From Deltaproteobacteria bacterium (lineage in GTDB: Bacteria; Desulfobacterota; Syntrophia; Syntrophales; UBA8958), in contig JAPLJZ010000067.1 in assembly GCA_026388335.1 (NCBI GenBank), positions 1 to 45,346 on the forward strand: DNA of 45,346 nucleotides, in the 5' to 3' direction. Positions 1 through 8,270 of this stretch are shown piece after piece. The stretch's first letter is position 1, and every line of letters begins with the position of its first letter. The notes under the pieces were generated by a model. It did no database searches and was not told where the DNA came from. It saw only the letters and a program-made list of their open reading frames with translations. Position numbers and translations under genes: made by a program.

Positions 1-519
1 ATGTACGGCAAGGTTTCCCGGGGCATGGCCTTTGGCAACGAGAAATTCCAGGGTCAGGCCGCCGAGATCGATTATGTCTCCGTCCCTTTCAATGAGCGTG
101 TCGTCAGCAAGCAGAGGTCCTGCGGTGATGGGAGGGCGGCTATTGGCGATACCCTGATCCTTGAGAAACGCGGTCATGTAGCGATCATCGTGAACCAGGG
201 ACGGTCCGGTGCGGGGATGACTGAGAAACTCGGTTGCCCCGGCGCCTGCAACGACGCTTGCTTCCGGGAAGGCCTGCTTCAGGGCCGGCAGGCCGTTGAT
301 GTGATCACCGTGGGGGTGGCTGATGATGAGATAATCCGGCCGCATATTCAATGCCGCCAACTGCCCGACGACCGTATCCGCCGTTGCGGAGACGCCCATT
401 TCGATGAGGGCCGAAGCATTCTTGCCGCGGACCAGATACACATGAAAAAAAGGATGACCGAGCACTTGGAGACGGTCATGAATGAATATGGGATAAGATC
501 TTTGGTTGTTTGTTTTCAT
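1..519 (-). CDS. MBL-fold metallo-hydrolase, 3' part cut by window edge
   Basis: Only the first 173 residues are visible; the frame is still open at base 1. The protein carries the metallo-beta-lactamase fold metal motif HPHGDH at residues 68-73 (H68, H70, D72, H73), preceded by the usual hydrophobic strand DYLIIS. Further on, GHAPGN near residue 165 matches the strand-turn with the third metal histidine seen in glyoxalase II-like and flavodiiron-like enzymes. The ATG at 519 follows a GGGGGG-rich Shine-Dalgarno stretch. The family hydrolyses esters, thioesters or phosphodiesters, or reduces O2 when fused to flavodoxin; which reaction applies here cannot be told from the visible part. It is divergent from the crotonase at 677, with about 155 bp between them. 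There is no signal peptide, so it is probably cytoplasmic. Confidence 0.85.
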   Translation of the reverse strand, partial: MKTNNQRSYPIFIHDRLQVLGHPFFHVYLVRGKNASALIEMGVSATADTVVGQLAALNMRPDYLIISHPHGDHINGLPALKQAFPEASVVAGAGATEFLSHPRTGPSLVHDDRYMTAFLKDQGIANSRPPITAGPLLADDTLIERDGDIIDLGGLTLEFLVAKGHAPGNLAVH

Positions 520-585
520 GTTCCCCCCTGCCACCTCTAAATGATTTATATGAGGCTTTTTGTCAAGAGGAAGCTGCTTTGCCCT

Positions 586-614
586 TTGAATTCTTGGCAA
601 AAAATCGTTATAGT
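586..614 (+). promoter_or_regulatory. Candidate sigma-70 promoter for the crotonase at 677
   Basis: TTGAAT at 586-591 and TATAGT at 609-614 are separated by 17 bases. The -10 box matches the consensus at five of six positions and the -35 box at four of six. Transcription would start near 621, leaving a leader of about 55 nt that ends in the GGAGGT ribosome site at 665-670. This is a sequence match only. Confidence 0.45.
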
Positions 615-676
615 GGCCGCGAGGGTAGGGCCAGGAATCGGCCCGCAGGTGGAAAACAAAAAATGGAGGTGAGATG

Positions 677-1459
677 ATGGCTGAAAAAGCGGCTTTATTG
701 GAAAGGATCGGCAATATTGCCAAAATTACACTGAACAATCCGGCGTCCTTGAATTCTATGACCCAGGCGCTCCTCGACGATACCCATGCGGCCCTGCGGG
801 AGGTGGATGAAGACCCAGAAATCCGGGCTGTTATTGTTACCGGGGCGGGGCGGGCCTTTTGCGCCGGTGGGGATCTCCCCTATATCCTGACCTTCGATAA
901 CATATCCAAGTCAAGGAAGTATATTCAGGACATTGCCCGCATCGTCAATACCATTGTCCATATGTCTAAACCCGTCATTGCCATGGTGAACGGCGTCGCC
1001 GCCGGCGCAGGCTTCAGTATTGCCTTGTCCTGTGATCTCATTTTTTGCGCCGCTGCCGCCCGTTTTTCCCAGAGCTTTGTCCGGATCGGCCTGATTCCCG
1101 ATGGCAGCGCCACCTATTTTCTGCCGCGGACCATCGGTCTGCACCGGGCCAAGGAACTCATGTTTACCGGCGATATCATCAACGCCGACAAGGCATTTCA
1201 GATCGGTCTCGTCAACCGGGTTGTCGAAGACGAGAAGCTCTGGGAAGAGACCCGGCGCTTCGCTGAACAATTGGCTTGCTACGCCCCCCTTGCCATTGGT
1301 CTCATGAAGAAGGTCCTCAACCAGAGCGATAAACTGGATCTCCAGGCAGGCATCGAACTGGAGACGGGGATACAGTTGTTCTGTCTGGGAACGGAAGATC
1401 ATCGGGAGGGGGTAAACGCCTTTTTAGAGAAACGTGCTCCCATCTTCAAAGGGCAATAA
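677..1459 (+). CDS. Crotonase-superfamily protein, PaaG-like enoyl-CoA hydratase/isomerase
   Basis: This is a 260-residue member of the enoyl-CoA hydratase/isomerase superfamily. The oxyanion-hole motifs are present: GRAFCAGGDL near residue 60 and the glycine-rich VNGVAAGAGF near residue 100. The two glutamates that activate water in classical hydratases are absent. The first is serine (GFSIALSCDL) and the second is phenylalanine (SQSFVRIGLIPD). The aspartate after IGLIP is instead the residue used by PaaG-type isomerases, so a double-bond isomerase or ring-epoxide/oxepin-CoA isomerase chemistry is more likely than hydration. Two ATGs lie at 674 and 677; I chose 677 because it is six bases from GGAGGT. 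Acyl-CoA is the expected substrate, and the protein should be cytoplasmic. Confidence 0.85.
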   Translation: MAEKAALLERIGNIAKITLNNPASLNSMTQALLDDTHAALREVDEDPEIRAVIVTGAGRAFCAGGDLPYILTFDNISKSRKYIQDIARIVNTIVHMSKPVIAMVNGVAAGAGFSIALSCDLIFCAAAARFSQSFVRIGLIPDGSATYFLPRTIGLHRAKELMFTGDIINADKAFQIGLVNRVVEDEKLWEETRRFAEQLACYAPLAIGLMKKVLNQSDKLDLQAGIELETGIQLFCLGTEDHREGVNAFLEKRAPIFKGQ

Positions 1460-1510
1460 AGGCGATCTGTTGATATGATAGAATGCCCAATGTAATTAAG
1501 GAAAAATATC

Positions 1511-1669
1511 TTGACAAAGACCATCAATAAAGAGATATTGACCCCACTTCTGAGTCGGTTTTGGTTTAATATTGTCATCCCAGAGCCAGAGGAAAGGCGT
1601 CTGGGGTTTTTTATTTGGACCTCAGATCTTGATGAAGCTCAGGAAGCGGCTTTGAAAAGGATCGGATAA
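1511..1669 (+). CDS. Small 52-aa protein with TTG start, function unknown
   Basis: An open frame of 53 codons starts with TTG at 1511, seven bases after an AAGGA ribosome site, and stops at 1669. Nine bases later the ATG of the next small gene follows. The C-terminal two thirds look protein-like, with the order FWFNIVIPEPEERR, then LGFFIWTSDLDEAQEA, then ALKRIG: a hydrophobic/aromatic strand, an acidic turn, another strand and a helix. I do not recognise a family. A hairpin at 1579-1605 followed by six T residues lies inside this frame and could alternatively be the terminator of the crotonase gene; that is the main argument against a real gene. Tight spacing to the following gene argues for it. 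Confidence 0.45.
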   Translation: MTKTINKEILTPLLSRFWFNIVIPEPEERRLGFFIWTSDLDEAQEAALKRIG

Positions 1670-1677
1670 GGAGGACT

Positions 1678-1875
1678 ATGGCGAAACGAAATCAGAACAC
1701 ATTTTTCAAGCGGCAAAAGGAGATAAAGCGCCGGCAGGACGCCCAGGAAAAAATGGCGCGTCGGCAGGGCAAGAAGAAGCAGGATGAGCAGGAGGGGGAA
1801 GAGATGCAGCTTGTGGCGCCTGCGGATGCGGAACCGGTGGGACCGACGACGGAACCGGCGGGACCGGCGGAATAG
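1678..1875 (+). CDS. Small highly basic protein with acidic/Pro-rich tail
   Basis: A 65-residue protein starts at the ATG right after the ribosome site AAGGAGGA. Residues 1-37 are strongly basic and hydrophilic (KRNQNTFFKRQKE, then KMARRQGKKK) and probably form one long helix. Residues 38-65 are acidic and rich in Pro, Ala and Glu. I recall similar small basic proteins beginning MAKRNQNTF in other deltaproteobacteria but know no assigned role. Binding of nucleic acid or ribosome is a guess from the charge and from the RNA-binding gene that follows 107 bp later. There is no signal peptide, cysteine motif or membrane segment. Confidence 0.65.
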   Translation: MAKRNQNTFFKRQKEIKRRQDAQEKMARRQGKKKQDEQEGEEMQLVAPADAEPVGPTTEPAGPAE

Positions 1876-1982
1876 TCAATAATGATGAGATTCGTAGCGC
1901 CAAATTACCATCTATAGGTCGTTGCAGAGGGATTTATCATTATAAAGGGGAACGGTATTTTACCTTATAAAAGGAGGATGAA

Positions 1983-2312
1983 ATGAATATTTACGTAGGG
2001 AATTTGGCTTACACCATCAGCGAGGAAGATTTGCAGAAGGCTTTTGAGGGGTTCGGAAAAGTCGCATCGGTTAATATTATCCGGGATCAGTTCAGCAATC
2101 AGTCCAAAGGGTTCGGGTTCGTTGAAATGCCTGAACAGACTGAGGGCCTCGCAGCCATCAGCGGTCTTAACGGCAAGGAAATGAACGGCCGAGCCCTGAA
2201 TGTCAACGAAGCGCGTCCCCGGGAAGAAGGCGGGCGTGGCGGTGGTTTTAAGAAGCGTGGACCCGGTGGTGGCGGCGGTGCTGGCGGCGGCGGTGGTAGA
2301 AGGCGATTTTAG
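1983..2312 (+). CDS. RRM-domain RNA-binding protein with glycine-rich tail
   Basis: This 109-residue protein has one RNA recognition motif, residues 1-78. RNP2 is IYVGNL at residues 3-8 and RNP1 is KGFGFVEM near residue 40, with the aromatic residues that stack on RNA bases. The C-terminal 30 residues are almost all Gly, Arg and Lys, like the glycine-rich RNA-binding proteins of cyanobacteria and many proteobacteria that often respond to cold. The ATG follows AAAGGAGG at a good distance. It acts as an RNA chaperone or post-transcriptional regulator by analogy, not by direct evidence. Its stop codon abuts the rlmN relic on the other strand, so the two 3' ends meet. Confidence 0.92.
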   Translation: MNIYVGNLAYTISEEDLQKAFEGFGKVASVNIIRDQFSNQSKGFGFVEMPEQTEGLAAISGLNGKEMNGRALNVNEARPREEGGRGGGFKKRGPGGGGGAGGGGGRRRF

Positions 2313-2316
2313 AATA

Positions 2317-2540
2317 GAAGGCAACTTTTGTTGTTTTTATTGTTTAACGGAAATCAGCATATTTGTCCGGTCAACTGGCCGCAGGCGGCGAGGATATCGC
2401 TGCCGCGGCTGGCCCGGATGATGGTTGTATAGTGGTTTTTCAGGAGCACCTGCTGGAAGGATGCCACTGCCTCCGGGGTGGTCATCTCCGCAAAGGAGTT
2501 AACATCAATCTGAACGCGCCGTTGGCAATTGCCGCTTCAA
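2317..2540 (-). pseudogene. rlmN relic with the catalytic core deleted
   Basis: On the minus strand this stretch encodes the last 35 or so codons of RlmN, ending [11 protein letters not shown] and a stop. By my hand count it matches the 3' end of the intact rlmN (8602-8757) with about 8 mismatches in 127 bases. The similarity runs past the stop codon into the flank (AATAGAAGGCAACTT in both places). At about 2478-2482 the match switches directly to the part that encodes [10 protein letters not shown], which in the intact gene lies about 760 bases further upstream (9522-9552). The reading frame is kept across the join (FAEMTT then PEAVASF). The radical-SAM cysteines are gone, so no enzyme can be made. 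Beyond about 2525 the similarity fades. The rest, to 2661, holds nothing I recognise. Confidence 0.8.
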
Positions 2541-2661
2541 GGCTAAGCCTGGGGCATCATCTTCCAAATTTATAACAGCGGGCGGATATCGCCTTCGGGT
2601 GCGAAATACGAACTGGAAAAACCGGGAACAATGGGGCCAGATCATCATCCCATCGTTCAAG

Positions 2662-5184
2662 TCAAGAATCCAACTCCCTCCTGACTGCCAGTCCGATCTT
2701 CTCCATTATGTATGGCTTCTGAACATAGGCGCCTGCGCCTAACATCTGGGCCTTCTTTACTCGATCCGTCTCGGAAAAACCGCTTACGATAATCGCCTTC
2801 TGTTTCGGATGGATCTCCGAAATCCTCTTATACGTATCCAGTCCATCCATGCCGGGATCCATGATCATGTCGAGGACAATCAAGTCTGCCTTGTGGTCCT
2901 TCAAGTATTCCAACGCCTCCTCACCGCTCGAAACATTTGCCGCACGGTAATTCAGCTCCATAAGCATCCGGGTGGCCAACTCGCGCTGTCCTTCTACATC
3001 GTCTACAACCAATATAAATTCACCGTGACCCATATATTCAGACACAGGTACGGATATCCGATCTCTGGCTATCTCTTCTCTTGTGACTGGAAAATGAAGG
3101 GTGAACGTGCTCCCCTTTCCTTCCTGACTCTGAACGTTAATATATCCGTTATGATCCTTGACCGTACCCCAGACTACTGATAATCCCAACCCTGTTCCAC
3201 TTCTTCCCATGACTTTTTTCGTGTAAAAAGGCTCAAAGATATGGTTCATGTCAGGCGTGGATATGCCCTCACCCGTATCAGACACTGAAAGAATAACGTA
3301 GTCGCCCTCTCTAATATGATCATATCCTTGAACGGGTCTGTCCAGGTACTGATTCCTCGTTGCAATGTTTAACGTGCCGCCGTTTGGCATGGCTTCGGCG
3401 GCATTGGACACCAGATTCATGATCGTCTTGCTAAGATGCACCGGGGAACCCATGATATTTAACAGGTCTGTTTCAAAGCTCGTCTTGATTTGAACCTTGG
3501 GATGTAATGAAAACAGTTTTTTAAAATCCGGTGTCTTCTGGTAATCCATGATGGTGGTGTTTAAATTGACGACCGCCTCTGCTTGGACGCCCCTTCTGGC
3601 CAATGTCAGCAGATCCTGAACAATGGCAGCGGCTCTCTCGCCGCTTTTCATGATATCTATAACATAGCGTCTTATTGGACTTGCTTCGTCCATTTTAAGA
3701 AGGAGCAGTTCTGAATAACCAACCAGGACGCCCAGAACATTGTTAAGATCATGTGCGACGCCGCCTGCCAATGTGCCTAAGGCTTCCATCTTTTCTGCAC
3801 GATATAAACGCTCCTGCAAGGCTTGACGCTCTTCCTCCATCCGTCTGCGCTCGGTGATGTCATGAAAAAGTGAAAGGATGACATTCTCACCTTTATGACT
3901 TATGATTTCCGCTGAACAGAGGACATCTTTTATTTCGCCCGATTTTGTCCGCAAATGAATCAATTCATCACGGCAGAAACCTCGCTCGGCATAGTTGTTT
4001 ATCAGGGCGTTTCTCTCCTCCGGATAGGCCCATATGGACAATTCATAGGCGGCGTGATCAATCAATTCGTCACGGCTGTAACCCATCATCTGACACCACT
4101 GCTCATTCACAGCAAGGTAATGGCCATCGGCAATAGTGCTGATGATTGTCGGGGTGGGACTGGCCCGGAAGGCTTTTGAAAAGCGCTCTTCGCTTTCACG
4201 CAGGGCATCCTCCGCTTTTTTCCGTTCTGTGATGTCTAGAAGCGAAGCCACACTTCTTTTTGTGCCCGGAATCATGTCAATCGTCAGAAAGATATTCTTA
4301 ATATGGCCTTCCCGATCCCTGAACCGGAATTCATAGCTCTTGGGCGCATCTTTCTTATCAATTCGTCGTTGCTTGTGACTTTCCATCATCCGGTTGAGGT
4401 CTTCTTTAACGACGAACTCGGTCCAGCTTCTCTTGCTTTCCAACTCATCTCTGGTGTAACCGGACAGTCTTTCGTACTCATCGTTTGCCAAAATGATGGT
4501 CGTATTTTCATCTAAAATAACCGTAGCCGTACCCGTATTTTCAAAAATGGTCCGGTACCAATTTTCCGACTCCTTGAGGGCCCTTTCGACGTGCCGCCGC
4601 TCGTTTATTTCCATATGAAGCCGCTCATTTGCCGTTTGCAGCTTCGCAGTACGTTCTTTGACCATTTCTTCAAGATGATTACGATGTTTCCGTAACTCCT
4701 CCTCCATCCGTTTACGTTCTGAAAAATCCGTAATGGATAAAACATGACCCCTGGAGGGATCTTTTACGTCAAAGAGACGTCCTGTTACCAAGCACGTGAC
4801 ATGGGAGCCGTCTTTATGTGCAAGGTCGTATTCATGCATAATTAACTTATTATTGTGCGAGGCGTCGTAGATGATATTGGATTTTTCATCTTCTCCGATA
4901 TGTGGATGTATCATCTCCGTGGTCTTGCCGATGATTTCTTCCAGTTCCCACCCCAGAATATCCGTAAATGCTTTATTGCACCAAACAAACGTGCGGTTCC
5001 TGATCAGACAGATGCCATGCGTCGTGCTTCCCAAAACAGCCATAACCAGGTCCTGGGATTGTTTCAGCTTCTCATGGGCTATCGTGATTTCTTCCGCTTT
5101 TTCTTTGATGTCCTCGAGATCGAAGATATATTCCTGAAGAAGACGTCTTTGTTGCTCTTCCCTGTCCATTTCGATTGTTTTCAT
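2662..5184 (-). CDS. PAS-domain hybrid sensor histidine kinase with C-terminal receiver
   Basis: A soluble 840-residue kinase. Order: N-terminal coiled coil (1-45), PAS1 (about 48-160), a second coiled coil (160-205), PAS2 (207-325), PAS3 (333-450), HisKA with phospho-acceptor H478 in GGVAHDLNN, HATPase (about 585-700; N box NLVSNAAEA, G boxes DTGEG and GTGLGL), and a receiver (about 720-838) with acidic pair VVDD, phospho-acceptor D772 and lysine in QKP. It has no transmembrane helix, so it reads a cytosolic signal. I chose the ATG at 5184; it is eight bases from AGGGGAAG, whereas the GTG nine bases upstream is too close to that site. It is the last gene of the kinase-regulator-kinase operon, 27 bp after the response regulator. 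The internal receiver suggests a phosphorelay. Confidence 0.93.
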   Translation of the reverse strand: MKTIEMDREEQQRRLLQEYIFDLEDIKEKAEEITIAHEKLKQSQDLVMAVLGSTTHGICLIRNRTFVWCNKAFTDILGWELEEIIGKTTEMIHPHIGEDEKSNIIYDASHNNKLIMHEYDLAHKDGSHVTCLVTGRLFDVKDPSRGHVLSITDFSERKRMEEELRKHRNHLEEMVKERTAKLQTANERLHMEINERRHVERALKESENWYRTIFENTGTATVILDENTTIILANDEYERLSGYTRDELESKRSWTEFVVKEDLNRMMESHKQRRIDKKDAPKSYEFRFRDREGHIKNIFLTIDMIPGTKRSVASLLDITERKKAEDALRESEERFSKAFRASPTPTIISTIADGHYLAVNEQWCQMMGYSRDELIDHAAYELSIWAYPEERNALINNYAERGFCRDELIHLRTKSGEIKDVLCSAEIISHKGENVILSLFHDITERRRMEEERQALQERLYRAEKMEALGTLAGGVAHDLNNVLGVLVGYSELLLLKMDEASPIRRYVIDIMKSGERAAAIVQDLLTLARRGVQAEAVVNLNTTIMDYQKTPDFKKLFSLHPKVQIKTSFETDLLNIMGSPVHLSKTIMNLVSNAAEAMPNGGTLNIATRNQYLDRPVQGYDHIREGDYVILSVSDTGEGISTPDMNHIFEPFYTKKVMGRSGTGLGLSVVWGTVKDHNGYINVQSQEGKGSTFTLHFPVTREEIARDRISVPVSEYMGHGEFILVVDDVEGQRELATRMLMELNYRAANVSSGEEALEYLKDHKADLIVLDMIMDPGMDGLDTYKRISEIHPKQKAIIVSGFSETDRVKKAQMLGAGAYVQKPYIMEKIGLAVRRELDS

Positions 5185-5211
5185 AAAAAACACTTCCCCT
5201 TTAACAAAAAA

Positions 5212-5583
5212 CTACTTTCTTTCGTATGCACGTATTTCGCCGAGAATATCAGGAAAGCTCATTGGTTTGCATAAATACTTGTCGGCTCCGGCTTCCAGGC
5301 CTTCATTAATCTCGAAGGATTGTGCTTTGGCGGAAAGCATAAGAACGGGGATGCTTTTCGTCGTCTCGTCTGCCTTGAGCTGCTTGCAGACTTCAATTCC
5401 ATTCATTTTTGGAAGTTTTACGTCTAACAGGATAATATCCGGACGATTTGAAAATGCCTGTTTAACGGCTTCTTCACCGTCCTCTGCCACATACACGGTA
5501 TAACCCAGTTTGGCAAACTTTCTCTGTAAGTACGATGAGATGGGCTTATCGTCATCAACGACCAGAATTTTTTGTATCTCCAT
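5212..5583 (-). CDS. Single-domain response regulator (CheY-like receiver)
   Basis: A 123-residue stand-alone receiver. The acidic cluster VVDDD lies at residues 8-12, the phospho-acceptor aspartate is in IILLDVKLP near residue 53, the conserved Thr/Ser position is in MLSAK, and the lysine is in CKP near residue 105. There is no DNA-binding or enzymatic output domain, so it must pass the signal by protein contact or shuttle phosphate between the kinases. The ATG at 5583 follows AAAGGAGA at seven bases. It sits 24 bp after the membrane kinase and 27 bp before the hybrid kinase, all on the minus strand, and so forms one operon with both. Confidence 0.93.
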   Translation of the reverse strand: MEIQKILVVDDDKPISSYLQRKFAKLGYTVYVAEDGEEAVKQAFSNRPDIILLDVKLPKMNGIEVCKQLKADETTKSIPVLMLSAKAQSFEINEGLEAGADKYLCKPMSFPDILGEIRAYERK

Positions 5584-5607
5584 GGACCGTCTCCTTTCTC
5601 CGACAGA

Positions 5608-8115
5608 TTAAGCAGTTGAGACACCTGATGCCGGAAGGTGTATGATAAAAATGGCCCCTTTCCGTTCTCCATCCAGTGGGAGGTCCGGAAACACCCCTTC
5701 CGGGACAGGACTTTCACATCTTATATAACCATGGTGCTTTTCCACCAACCCTTTTGTAATCGTCAAACCTAACCCGCTTCCACCCACCTTTTGGGACATG
5801 ATACTATCGGCCTGAAAGAATTTCTTGAAGATTTCTTCTTTGGCCCATGCAGGCACTCCATATCCATTATCTGCAATCGTAAATATAATTTCTTCTCCCT
5901 TTCTTTCCGCTTTTACTAGAATCCTTCCTCCATCGGGCGAATATTTAATGGAGTTACTTAAAAGATTTATCATGACTTGGATCATCCGATCCTTATCGAC
6001 CCGGATATCGGAGATATCGGCGGGCATATACTCAACGATGGTATGCAGGTGGGCCTGAGCCAGATCGTTCACTTCCGCAATCGCCCTGTCAATGATTTCC
6101 GTAACGGATACGCTGGACACATTTAATTCAATCTTCTTTGCTTCAATTCTGGATAAATCAAGAAGATTCGCAACGAGACGCATAAGCCGTTCAATCCCCT
6201 CCTTGGCAAGGTCGAGATCTTCCCTGACCTCGTTGTCAACCTTTCCGGAATACCCTTCCAGAATGCCGGATACCCCTAACATCATCGCTTGAATCGGCGT
6301 TCTCAGCTCGTGGGACGCGATAGTGACAAAGTCGGATTTCATTCTATCTACCTCCGATACGGCTTTAGCCATCTCATTGAATGATGCTGCAAGCTGGCCG
6401 ATCTCATCTCTTGATTTCACATCAATCGATTGATCAAGATCGCCTCTGCTCATTGCCGCCGCCCCTTCCGTTAATCGCCTCAGGGGACCGGTCAAATGAA
6501 TGCTGATCACGAGTGATACGCCGATAACGGCCAGACCGGCTATCACCGAAATGATGGTAATAAGCCTGCGGTTACGGGATGCGCTTTCACCGATTAACTT
6601 CCTCGTTTTGTTATTTGCGGATACAATCTCGTTACCCTCTTCGAAAATGGTTTTTTCTATTTTGGCCTTCGTAATATTTGCATCCTTGTGGAAATCATCA
6701 ACATTGGCCCCGATCGTTACATACCCGAACCCCTTTTGGGATTTTCCATAGGGTCCGGTGTAGTAAGGTATCGTGGCATACGTGGTCAGTTTCCATAGAC
6801 CGCTCCACAAAATCAAAAAAGAACCTGAACCCCCGTCTTTCGTGCCCTCATGCCAACCCTGGCATTGGGGTGCGGTGTCAAGCACCCTGCAATCCAAAGG
6901 GATTTCGCCGGATTTCATCTGCTCAATCGAACTCGTTTTTTTCTGGCTGAAATTTCGAAAAGAGGAGAGCCTCCGCATAAAGGCCTCTATGGTTAAGCCG
7001 CTTTTTTTATATTCATCATAGGTTTCCTGGCTTACCCACCCTGGCACCTCCTTTCCGGTTCTCGGATCAAATCCGCAGATAAAGAAATCACGCGCATGAG
7101 ATATGCACCGATCCTCATGGTCCCAGATAAAGGCATAATTACCGGACCCGCCGTCCGATAAAACCGTAAACCGATCTTCCGTCGGAACGATATGGTCGGT
7201 AAATTCCATTACATGGGCATGGTCCAGGGCCATGGTCACATAGCCTGTTTTTTCGCCTTTCCCGTCATAAACGGGTTTTCCCCATCTGATGATCCCCTCG
7301 AATTTGCTGCCACGAGGATTCTCTTTGCCGGCATATGCACTTTCCGGTTTAACCTTGATCCCCTCGGGGGTTTTATGAAGCCAACCTTTTATATGCGTCC
7401 CTACAACTCTGGAGACGAAAATCTCACCTTTTTTCAAATTTTTCAGAGGAGTGAAATAGTCTTCCGCCCGGCAATACGTATTTTCTCTTTTGCTTATATC
7501 AGACAGGTTATTTGATATCTTCCCATCGGCAATCTTGATTCTTTCCCGGCCCTGTAAATCAATATAGGTTATCTCCCTGTACAGCGGTTTTGATGCTTTC
7601 TCAAAGTCAAGAGGTGGCAAGTGTCTCCATGCCTCCTTGTTCTCGGGGTTCCGGGGCTGAAGTTCTGTCATCTTTTCCTTGTTTCTTTTCGTGCTTGCTC
7701 TTGTTTCAGTTGCGATCACATCCCTGTTTGATGCCCGATAAATATCGAGATAATTTTTAGGGTTGGGTTCCAGGGAAGCGAGAATAAGAATATCTTTGTC
7801 TCTTTCATAGAGAAAATCTGCAATCCTTATGGCCAATTCAACCGTTCTCAGCTCGATCGCTTCCGTTGATTTGCGATCAAGGGCTTGAACGCTGTCTGCA
7901 ATCGAGGTCTTGCCCACATCCTCAGCCGCCTTCAGGTTTTCTTTCCCCATTTCCTCGGCTCTCTTGAGGGCCTGGAAACCCGTTTCACTTAAGTTTTTAT
8001 TAGCAATGTATCCCACAATCATCAATGGAACAACGGATATGATCAAATAATAGATGAGCAGCTTGGGCAGGATCCCTAAATTTATATATTTGTCATATAA
8101 TTTCTTGAACATCAT
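5608..8115 (-). CDS. Membrane sensor histidine kinase with large periplasmic sensor
   Basis: An 835-residue kinase. TM1 is at residues 17-38 and TM2 at about 518-540. The 480 residues between them form a periplasmic sensor with Cache-like stretches (for example GYVTMALDHA near 295 and GFGYVTIGANVDD near 465) and several cysteines. A HAMP linker (about 540-590) is followed by HisKA with H602 in ASHELRTP and by a HATPase with N box NLLSNSIKYS and G boxes DNGYG and GGSGLGL. There is no receiver. The ATG at 8115 is seven bases from GAGG. It is the first gene of the operon. The ligand is unknown; Cache domains usually bind small organic acids or amino acids. The sensor is unusually long and may hold two ligand modules. 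Confidence 0.92.
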   Translation of the reverse strand: MMFKKLYDKYINLGILPKLLIYYLIISVVPLMIVGYIANKNLSETGFQALKRAEEMGKENLKAAEDVGKTSIADSVQALDRKSTEAIELRTVELAIRIADFLYERDKDILILASLEPNPKNYLDIYRASNRDVIATETRASTKRNKEKMTELQPRNPENKEAWRHLPPLDFEKASKPLYREITYIDLQGRERIKIADGKISNNLSDISKRENTYCRAEDYFTPLKNLKKGEIFVSRVVGTHIKGWLHKTPEGIKVKPESAYAGKENPRGSKFEGIIRWGKPVYDGKGEKTGYVTMALDHAHVMEFTDHIVPTEDRFTVLSDGGSGNYAFIWDHEDRCISHARDFFICGFDPRTGKEVPGWVSQETYDEYKKSGLTIEAFMRRLSSFRNFSQKKTSSIEQMKSGEIPLDCRVLDTAPQCQGWHEGTKDGGSGSFLILWSGLWKLTTYATIPYYTGPYGKSQKGFGYVTIGANVDDFHKDANITKAKIEKTIFEEGNEIVSANNKTRKLIGESASRNRRLITIISVIAGLAVIGVSLVISIHLTGPLRRLTEGAAAMSRGDLDQSIDVKSRDEIGQLAASFNEMAKAVSEVDRMKSDFVTIASHELRTPIQAMMLGVSGILEGYSGKVDNEVREDLDLAKEGIERLMRLVANLLDLSRIEAKKIELNVSSVSVTEIIDRAIAEVNDLAQAHLHTIVEYMPADISDIRVDKDRMIQVMINLLSNSIKYSPDGGRILVKAERKGEEIIFTIADNGYGVPAWAKEEIFKKFFQADSIMSQKVGGSGLGLTITKGLVEKHHGYIRCESPVPEGVFPDLPLDGERKGAIFIIHLPASGVSTA

Positions 8116-8139
8116 CCGTTTTCCTCATGAAAATACTGG

Positions 8140-8160
8140 ATTCCGGGTCAAGCCCGGAAT
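8140..8160. repeat. Perfect hairpin, ATTCCGGG / CCCGGAAT
   Basis: ATTCCGGG (8140-8147) and CCCGGAAT (8153-8160) form a perfect 8-bp stem around TCAAG, with CTGG before and GACAGA after. I recall this CTGGATTCCGGG...CCCGGAATGACAG form as a short dispersed repeat in many bacterial chromosomes. Only one copy is in this window. It lies 25 bp upstream of the membrane kinase start. Confidence 0.55.
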
Positions 8161-8270
8161 GACAGAAAAGGTAATTATCGACTTATTACGAACATGTCAA
8201 ATCCGCTTCGCTCATAGCTGCGGGTGGGACTGAGATCGGCCAGCCAGATTTGTATCGAGAAGGACTATCA

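Noticed and set aside
1579-1612. Rho-independent terminator of the crotonase gene
   Set aside because: The hairpin plus six T is real, but it lies inside a protein-like open frame with a start, ribosome site and tight spacing to the next gene. Kept only as an alternative in that entry.
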